From: DASQUK01 sp035641315
Lineage (GTDB): Bacteria > Actinomycetota > Acidimicrobiia > Acidimicrobiales > VFJN01
NCBI GenBank assembly: GCA_035641315.1
Contig: DASQUK010000148.1
Span: 1-11,544 of the forward strand
Reading direction: 5' to 3'
DNA length: 11,544 bases
Position numbers and translations under genes: made by a program. A model generated the notes under the pieces. It was given only the letters and a program-made list of their open reading frames with translations, did no database searches and had not been told where the DNA came from. The number at the start of each line of letters is the position of its first letter. Within the stretch, counting starts at the first letter, position 1. This document shows, piece by piece, positions 7,520 through 11,544 of this stretch.

Positions 7520-7554
7520 TGCCGGCTACGCCGTCCTTAGCATGGCCGCTTTGC

Positions 7555-8268
7555 TCAGTCGCCGGCCGCCACTTGCAGCACGTAACCGCGATCGCGGACG
7601 TTGTGGAGCTCGAGGCCGACCTGAGCGAACCGTTGGTCGAGGCGCCGGATGGTCCCCTTGACCGCGCTGTCCCGGGTGCTCATGCCGGCGGCCGAACAGG
7701 CCGCGACGATCTCGTCGCGGCGCACGATCTGTCCCAGGCGAGCGACGAGCACGTCGGCGATAGGGCGTATGGCATCGGGCACATTCACCCAACGATCGCC
7801 CATCCGCAGCAGCCCGTCGGTGTCGAAGCAGGGCCGCGCGGTGAGCCTGCGAGCCCGGATAGCGAGAGTGGCGAGCCGGTTGTCGAGATCGACGGGGTCG
7901 AAGGGATCCCGGACCCAGTCCTCGAGCGGATCGGTCACCAATGGTGCGGCGTACCCGTCCGCGATGAGCAGTAGTCGGGGCTTGCCGGTCGCTGCCAACC
8001 GGTCGCGGTCAGCAGCCTGGGCTGGCCATCGCAATACGGCGACACCACCGAGCGTGAGGTCGGGCACAACGGAGCTGCTCGCGGCTGCCGGCGGATTGCG
8101 GTCGCCGCGGGCAGTGTCGGGCGCGGTCGAGCGCGCGCGTACCGGTGGCAGGGACGGGTTGTCCACGACGGCGTGGACCCCGTTCTGGGCACTGCTGTCA
8201 CCCGGGCGGTGGCTGTGGGGCTGCCCGCGGCGGGCGCCGCCGGGAGAGGGCGGGGAGTTCGGGTGCAT
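7555..8268 (-). CDS. OmpR/PhoB-type winged-helix regulator with degenerate receiver-like domain
   Basis: A 237-residue DNA-binding protein in three parts. Residues 1-66 are Pro/Ser/Arg/Gly-rich and probably disordered. Residues 71-142 (starting LTLGGVAVLRWP, then KPRLLLIADG, then DPLEDWVR) resemble a shortened receiver domain in beta/alpha pattern, but I see no clear phosphoacceptor Asp and Lys set. Residues 150-235 are a winged-helix trans_reg_C domain: DGLLRMGDRWVNVP, the ARLGQIVRRDEIV helix, the likely recognition helix around SAVKGTIRRLDQRF (201-214), and the wing VRDRGYVLQV. It is therefore probably a phosphorylation-independent regulator, reminiscent of GlnR-type atypical response regulators. 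ATG 8268 has GGAGG (minus strand, 8280-8276) at 7-nt spacing, so I kept the long start; GTG at 8067 (Val68) would remove most of the disordered part. It lies between mrp and amt-glnB; control of either is inference. Confidence 0.8.
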   Translation of the reverse strand: MHPNSPPSPGGARRGQPHSHRPGDSSAQNGVHAVVDNPSLPPVRARSTAPDTARGDRNPPAAASSSVVPDLTLGGVAVLRWPAQAADRDRLAATGKPRLLLIADGYAAPLVTDPLEDWVRDPFDPVDLDNRLATLAIRARRLTARPCFDTDGLLRMGDRWVNVPDAIRPIADVLVARLGQIVRRDEIVAACSAAGMSTRDSAVKGTIRRLDQRFAQVGLELHNVRDRGYVLQVAAGD

Positions 8269-8387
8269 GGGAGGTCCTCCGAGGCGGTGCTACCGAGCCG
8301 GCTGGCGCGGCCGGAGCCGTGCGCGATCACGCGGATCGGGTGCAGCGCGCGGCGGGTCCGGTAAGGGGCCAGGCCGCGCAGGGTGAG

Positions 8388-8846
8388 TCACGGGCCGGTG
8401 ACGGCCGGGACCGGGCATGCGCAGACGCCAGCCGTGAGATACGGAAGGCTATGGCGAGTGCCCGTCTGCCCGTTACGCGCTGGCGGGGGGAGCTCGGAGG
8501 GAGGGGGTCCCGACCGGCTGGCGGCGATCGGATCGGATACTTCGGCTGGTCGCAGACGTCGGGCCGGCTGGCTGGACGCGAGGACGAGAGCGACCGCGAC
8601 GGCGATCAGCGGGGTCAACGGCCACCAGCGCTTCAGGGCTTCCTGGATCGACCGAGTAGCAGCGCCGATTGTGGCGCCATGCGCGCCCTGGTCGGCATGG
8701 ACTCCTGTCGCGCTGTTCTGCGCGGTGAGTGGTGTGACGTCGGCGGTGCGCTGCTCGGGCTCGGATCGCAGACCGGTTGGCTCGACGCCGAGCAGGGCCA
8801 CGATCACTGCGACAGCCAACAGGGCACGGAGCCCTCGCCTGACCAT
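8388..8846 (-). CDS. Unrecognised small membrane protein with two hydrophobic helices
   Basis: I do not recognise this 152-residue protein. The N-terminus (MVRRGLRALL) is basic, then hydrophobic (about 5-21): a signal anchor or signal peptide. A polar, Thr/Gln/Gly-rich stretch (22-72) follows, then a second helix (about 77-92) flanked by KRWW before it and RR (96-97) after it. The tail is Pro/Ser-rich. By the positive-inside rule the middle loop would be outside and the tail cytoplasmic. Codon use is GC-rich at third positions, as in neighbouring genes, which supports real coding. I chose ATG 8846 because it opens on the hydrophobic segment and has a TANNNT promoter 8 nt upstream; extending to 9089 would add a low-quality segment that runs into the amt control region. 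It lies 119 nt upstream of the regulator gene on the same strand, so the two are probably co-transcribed. Confidence 0.6.
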   Translation of the reverse strand: MVRRGLRALLAVAVIVALLGVEPTGLRSEPEQRTADVTPLTAQNSATGVHADQGAHGATIGAATRSIQEALKRWWPLTPLIAVAVALVLASSQPARRLRPAEVSDPIAASRSGPPPSELPPPARNGQTGTRHSLPYLTAGVCACPVPAVTGP

Positions 8847-8854
8847 GGGTGAGC

Positions 8855-8860
8855 ACGCTA
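8855..8860 (-). promoter_or_regulatory. Putative leaderless promoter -10 element for the small membrane protein
   Basis: On the minus strand TAGCGT is followed by 8 nt and then ATG 8846. No ribosome site is present. TANNNT followed by 7-8 nt and the start codon is the usual layout of leaderless actinobacterial genes. No -35 box at standard spacing is convincing. Confidence 0.5.
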
Positions 8861-9082
8861 CCAACGACGATCTGGCCCAACCCGGCCCGGTCGAGGCGGC
8901 GCGGGCCACAATCGGCGCCCGAACCCGGTGACGCCAACGAGGTCGATCAGCGACCGGGGCTCGATCTGAGCAACACGGCGCATTGGCGAGGGCGAAGGGG
9001 GGACCGATGACGACGCCGACGAGGGGATGAACCTTGCTCGGTTGGCGGATCCGTGGACCCGGCTGAGACAGATTGTCGTCAG

Positions 9083-9109
9083 GTTTCAACCGATGATCTG
9101 GAAGGAAAC
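9083..9109. repeat. Inverted repeat upstream of amt, candidate operator
   Basis: GTTTC (9083-9087) and GAAAC (9105-9109) are inverted, with centres 22 bp apart, two helical turns. A third GAAAC lies at 9144-9148. GAAAC is one half of the actinobacterial GlnR box, but the expected GTNAC partner at 6-nt spacing is not seen, so this is not a canonical GlnR site. Confidence 0.35.
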
Positions 9110-9181
9110 TTACGTCTGGCCGTCATCTGTCGGGCATGTTCGAGAAACACCCCCTTCTTACGGTCGCCGCGTCCCACGACC

Positions 9182-9190
9182 GGAGGAGGT
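9182..9190 (+). promoter_or_regulatory. Ribosome binding site that fixes the amt start
   Basis: GGAGGAGGT lies 5 nt before GTG 9196. This decides the start against the in-frame ATG at 9136, which has no such site and would place 20 polar or basic residues ahead of the signal peptide. Confidence 0.8.
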
Positions 9191-9195
9191 TGGGA

Positions 9196-10611
9196 GTGAA
9201 ACGGAAGCTGCTCAGCGGAGCGGCGATCGCCGGGGGTCTGGTGGTGGCCTTGGCCTCACCGGCCGCCGCGCAGGACGTTCCCGAGGGGGTCGCGCCACAG
9301 ATCGTGCTCGACAACCTCTGGGTGTTCATCGCGGGCGCGCTGGTTTTCTTCATGCAGGCTGGCTTCGGTCTCGTCGAGGCCGGTCTGACCCGCGCGAAGA
9401 ACGTCGCCAACATCATGATGAAGAATCTGATGGACATGTCGGCGGGCGTGCTCGCGTTCCTACTCGTCGGGTTCGGCATCGGGTTCGGCACGACCGAGTG
9501 GTTCGACGGCTGGTTTGGCTGGGGCGGGCTGGGCGTGAAGGGGATCGATTCGGCGCCGGGTGACGGCCTGTGGCCTGCGACGTCGTTCTTCTTCCAGGCA
9601 GCGTTCGCTGCGACCGCCGCCACGATCGTGTCGGGAGCGATGGCCGAGCGGACCAAGTTCAAGGCGTACCTCGTCTACTCGGTAGTCATCACCGCGTTCA
9701 TCTACCCGGTGATCCTGCGCTGGACGTGGGGCGGCGGCTGGCTGGCCCAGCGTGAGTTCCCCTTCAGCGACTTCGCCGGCTCGACCGTGGTCCACGGCAC
9801 CGGTGGCTGGGCCGCCATGATGGGCGCCTGGATGCTGGGGCCTCGGATCGGCAAGTACGGGTCCGATGGCAAGCCCCGGGCCATCCCCGGTCACAGCATC
9901 CCGTTCGTGGTGATCGGGGCGTTCATCCTCTTCATCGGCTGGTTCGGGTTCAACCCGGGCTCGGAGCTGGCCGCCGACGAGTTCGTGATGATGGTCGCGG
10001 TACGCACCCTGGTGGCCGCGTGCGCCGGTGCCGTGGTGGCGATGACGGTCTCATGGCTCAAGAGCGGCAAGCCCGACGTGTCCATGACCGCCAACGGCCT
10101 GCTCGCCGGTCTGGTGGCGATCACTGCACCCTGCGGTGCGGTCGAGACCTGGGCCGCGGTGGTCATCGGTGCGATCGCCGGTGGCATCGTGGTCGCCTCG
10201 GTCGCCTTCTTCGATCGGGTCAAGATCGACGATCCCGTCGGCGCCATCTCGGTCCACGGTGTTTGCGGCACCTGGGGCACGCTGTCGATCGCCTTCTTCG
10301 CCAAGTTCGATGACGCATTCCTCGGCCGCGAGGACGCCGGCCTGTTCTATGGCGGCGGGCTCGACCAGCTCTGGACCCAGCTCAGCTACGTGATCACGCA
10401 CTTCGTTTTCGTGTGCGTCACCGCGGGCGTGCTCTTCTACCTCATCAAGAGGACCATCGGTCTGCGGGTGTCGGCAGAGGAGGAGCTGGCCGGTCTCGAC
10501 ATCGAGGAACACGGCTCGCCCGGCTACGCCCCCGACGTGATCACGGCGCTCCCGTCGGACGGCGGCACCGTCCCCGCCCCCGCTGGCTCTCCCGAGCCGG
10601 TGCCGAGCTGA
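9196..10611 (+). CDS. amt: Ammonium transporter (Amt/AmtB family)
   Basis: A 471-residue ammonium channel. A signal peptide (residues 1-25, KRK then a hydrophobic core, ending SPAAA before QD) precedes eleven expected membrane helices. Seen motifs: FFMQAGFGLVEAGLTRAKN (51-69); the Phe-gate helix FFFQAAFAATAATIVSGAMA (131-150); DFAGSTVVHGTGG (192-204) with the first pore His (H200); and DDPVGAISVHGVCGTWG (345-361) with the second pore His (H354). These twin histidines line the conducting pore in AmtB. The cytoplasmic tail starts at LRVSAEEELAGLDIEEHG (423-440), the segment that couples the pore and contacts PII, and then extends about 30 residues, Pro-rich at the end. It takes up ammonium at low external concentration. 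glnB follows 10 nt downstream and its product is the expected plug. Nitrogen control is likely from context. Confidence 0.96.
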   Translation: MKRKLLSGAAIAGGLVVALASPAAAQDVPEGVAPQIVLDNLWVFIAGALVFFMQAGFGLVEAGLTRAKNVANIMMKNLMDMSAGVLAFLLVGFGIGFGTTEWFDGWFGWGGLGVKGIDSAPGDGLWPATSFFFQAAFAATAATIVSGAMAERTKFKAYLVYSVVITAFIYPVILRWTWGGGWLAQREFPFSDFAGSTVVHGTGGWAAMMGAWMLGPRIGKYGSDGKPRAIPGHSIPFVVIGAFILFIGWFGFNPGSELAADEFVMMVAVRTLVAACAGAVVAMTVSWLKSGKPDVSMTANGLLAGLVAITAPCGAVETWAAVVIGAIAGGIVVASVAFFDRVKIDDPVGAISVHGVCGTWGTLSIAFFAKFDDAFLGREDAGLFYGGGLDQLWTQLSYVITHFVFVCVTAGVLFYLIKRTIGLRVSAEEELAGLDIEEHGSPGYAPDVITALPSDGGTVPAPAGSPEPVPS

Positions 10612-10621
10612 GGAGGCCGAC

Positions 10622-10963
10622 GTGCTGCATCTCGTAACTGCCGTCGTCAAGCCCCACAAGCTCGACGCCATCAAGGAAGCCCTGCAGGGCGCCGGCGTGC
10701 AGGGCATGACCGTCACCGATGTCAAGGGCTTCGGCCGCCAAGGTGGGCACACCGAGACCTACCGGGGTGCCGAGTACCAGATCGACTTCGTGCCCAAGGT
10801 CAAGGTGGAGGTGCTGTGCGCCACCGAAGACGCTGACAAAGTCACGGCCACGATCGCCGAGGCCGCCCGCACCGACAAGATCGGCGACGGGAAGATCTGG
10901 GTGACGGCGATCGACCGGGCCATCCGCATCCGCACCGGCGAGATGGGCGACGACGCCATCTAG
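10622..10963 (+). CDS. glnB: PII nitrogen-signalling protein (GlnB/GlnK family)
   Basis: A 113-residue trimeric signalling protein that binds ATP/ADP and 2-oxoglutarate and reports carbon/nitrogen status. The whole family pattern is present: the beta-alpha core; VTDVKGFGRQGGH (31-43); the T-loop YRGAEY (47-52), whose Tyr52 matches Tyr51 of E. coli PII; and the C-terminal signature TDKIGDGKIW (84-93), followed by RIRTGE. Tyr52 is the residue uridylylated in enterobacteria and adenylylated in actinobacteria by GlnD; no glnD is in the window. GTG 10622 has GAGGAGG (10610-10616) 5 nt upstream, overlapping the amt stop. The amt-PII pair strongly suggests a GlnK role, docking on Amt to close it when ammonium is plentiful. 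The name glnB or glnK is a matter of convention. Confidence 0.96.
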   Translation: MLHLVTAVVKPHKLDAIKEALQGAGVQGMTVTDVKGFGRQGGHTETYRGAEYQIDFVPKVKVEVLCATEDADKVTATIAEAARTDKIGDGKIWVTAIDRAIRIRTGEMGDDAI

Positions 10964-10986
10964 CGCCCGCACCCACTGCGCAACGC

Positions 10987-11018
10987 GCTCGTCCCCCGCC
11001 TCGTGGCGGGGGACGAGC
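10987..11018 (+). terminator. Strong hairpin terminator after amt-glnB
   Basis: A perfect 14-bp stem, GCTCGTCCCCCGCC (10987-11000) with its exact reverse complement (11005-11018), has a TCGT tetraloop and starts 24 nt after the glnB stop. There is no T tract, which fits the U-less hairpin terminators of actinobacteria. Confidence 0.8.
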
Positions 11019-11421
11019 CCGCCCTCGCGACGGAACCACCGCCAACGACGCTTGGGACTCCGGCCGTACGAGGCGACGACTGCCGTAGTAGTTGTCGAGC
11101 TCCGTGATTCAGGGAGCGAGCGGCCCGGAGGCCGAACCAACCTGCCCCCTCCGCGACCAGCCGGTCGTGGTTGCGCCTCATCGCATGGTCGGCAGTCGAA
11201 GGAACGCGCCGATGATGGCGCCGCGGACTCGCGAGGAGCTGATGGCAGTGTGCGCCTCGCAGAGCCGCTCGCCGTCAAACGATGAGACTCGGCGACTTCT
11301 GCCTCGCGCGGAGTGATCGTCGGAACCGTCGTGGACCCGTGGTCGATGCTCGATCACTCGAGGGCTGCCGAAGCTCGGGCGAGCCGTGACGTCGCCTCGA
11401 CCGATGTCATGGTGGCACCGG

Positions 11422-11427
11422 TAGGGT
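11422..11427 (+). promoter_or_regulatory. Putative leaderless promoter -10 element for the peroxiredoxin gene
   Basis: TAGGGT is followed by exactly 7 nt and then ATG 11435, with no ribosome site in between. This is the typical leaderless layout. A weak -35-like TCGACC lies at 11397-11402, 19 nt upstream. Confidence 0.6.
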
Positions 11428-11434
11428 CGTCGCC

Positions 11435-11544
11435 ATGCTCAAGCAAGGGGACAAGGCGCCGGACTTCACGCTCCTGGACCAGGACGGCAACAAGGTCAAC
11501 CTCGCCGACCTCAAGGGTCGCAAGGTTCTCGTCTACTTCTATCC
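11435..11544 (+). CDS. bcp: Peroxiredoxin of the Bcp/PrxQ type, N-terminal part (3' end outside window)
   Basis: The first 37 residues are visible before the window ends. They read as the start of a thioredoxin-fold peroxiredoxin: MLKQGDKAPDFTLLDQDGNK, then VNLADLKGRKVLVYFYP. The order APDFTL, a DxxG turn, L(A/S)DLKG and VLVYFYP is typical of bacterioferritin-comigratory protein (Bcp), a thioredoxin-dependent thiol peroxidase that reduces H2O2 and organic peroxides in the cytoplasm. The catalytic Cys (expected in a TPGCT motif about 9 residues further on) is outside the window, so activity cannot be confirmed. The ATG is supported by a TANNNT element 7 nt upstream. No functional link to the amt operon is evident. 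Confidence 0.88.
   Translation, partial: MLKQGDKAPDFTLLDQDGNKVNLADLKGRKVLVYFY

Larger units (their letters stand above)
7295..7554. other. Convergent intergenic region between mrpG and the minus-strand regulator
   Basis: A 260-nt gap where two transcripts meet head-on. No plausible gene is present. It contains several short inverted repeats (7343-7356, 7361-7378, 7385-7418, 7499-7519), as expected for a two-sided termination zone. None has a T tract. Confidence 0.6.
8847..9195. promoter_or_regulatory. Divergent control region between the minus-strand pair and amt
   Basis: This 349-nt gene-free region separates two divergently transcribed units. The minus side holds a TANNNT -10 element close to the ATG. 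The plus side holds an inverted repeat (9083-9109), a candidate -10 TACGGT (9159-9164) and the amt ribosome site GGAGGAGGT (9182-9190). The repeat would be centred about 75 nt upstream of the inferred transcription start, a reasonable position for an activator. No gene is credible here; the open frames through it lack start signals. Confidence 0.6.
10964..11434. other. Gene-free region between glnB and the peroxiredoxin gene
   Basis: This 471-nt stretch begins with the strong hairpin at 10987-11018 and ends with the promoter of the next gene. Short open frames on both strands (for example 11052-11285 on plus, 10960-11181 on minus) have no ribosome site, no family resemblance and composition-driven Arg/Gly/Ala sequences, so I do not call them. 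A 6-bp inverted repeat, TCGCCG (11269-11274) with CGGCGA (11290-11295), is present. I see no tRNA or recognisable RNA gene. Confidence 0.6.

Noticed and set aside
7649..8386. Plus-strand frame opposite the winged-helix regulator
   Set aside because: Ser/Arg-rich composition with no domain, while the minus strand gives a clear winged-helix protein with a ribosome site.
8847..9089. Longer start (9089) for the small membrane protein
   Set aside because: The added segment is Pro/Arg/Cys-rich, has no ribosome site and runs into the amt control region. ATG 8846 has a promoter-like element and opens on a hydrophobic helix.
9083..9109. Canonical GlnR box upstream of amt
   Set aside because: GAAAC is present, but GTNAC at 6-nt spacing is missing on both strands, so I report only an inverted repeat.
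9136..9195. Longer amt start at ATG 9136
   Set aside because: It would put a polar stretch before the signal peptide. GTG 9196 has GGAGGAGGT at ideal spacing.
10541..11278. A 245-codon minus-strand frame across glnB and the following gap
   Set aside because: It lies mostly opposite glnB, is of low-complexity composition, crosses the strong hairpin and has no recognisable domain.
1..11544. CRISPR array, transposon, phage or toxin-antitoxin system
   Set aside because: No spaced direct repeats, transposase or integrase motifs, or terminal inverted repeats with target duplications were seen; the gene content is housekeeping.

Overview
The window is GC-rich chromosomal DNA, with frequent GTG starts, dense GTGA/ATGA start-stop overlaps and at least two candidate leaderless promoters of the TANNNT type. 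This points to an actinobacterium. The protein flavour, and an atypical winged-helix regulator beside amt-glnB, suggest something near Acidimicrobiia, but that placement is an inference. No rRNA, tRNA, CRISPR array, insertion sequence or phage gene was seen.

Layout. (1) Positions 1-1163 hold the end of an NfeD-family membrane protein, translationally coupled to a complete slipin (SPFH/stomatin family). This is a classic membrane-quality-control pair. (2) Positions 1432-7294 hold a complete seven-gene mrp operon (A-B-C-D-E-F-G) for a multisubunit Na+(K+)/H+ antiporter related to the membrane arm of complex I. MrpA carries the fused MbhD- and MbhE-like C-terminal domains. B-C, C-D, D-E and E-F each overlap by exactly 4 nt. 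(3) Positions 7295-7554 are a convergent gap with hairpins. (4) On the minus strand, 8846-8388 encodes an unrecognised two-helix membrane protein and 8268-7555 encodes an OmpR-type winged-helix regulator with a degenerate receiver-like N-terminal domain. (5) Positions 8847-9195 are the divergent control region. (6) Positions 9196-10963 hold an ammonium transporter followed by its PII signalling protein, ended by a perfect 14-bp hairpin. (7) After a 471-nt gene-free stretch, a Bcp/PrxQ peroxiredoxin begins at 11435 and runs off the window.

How they work together. Mrp exchanges cytoplasmic Na+ or K+ for protons and so sets pH and salt homeostasis. Amt takes up ammonium, and the PII protein senses 2-oxoglutarate and ATP/ADP and can plug Amt. 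The regulator and the membrane protein lie between these two modules and are transcribed divergently from amt, so they are the natural candidates for local control. Their target and signal cannot be read from the sequence.

Most of the window is ordinary. The points most worth a second look are the minus-strand pair of pseudo-receiver regulator and orphan membrane protein, the loss of a usually conserved lysine in MrpD (Met335), the acidic C-terminal tail on MrpC, and the inverted repeat upstream of amt.
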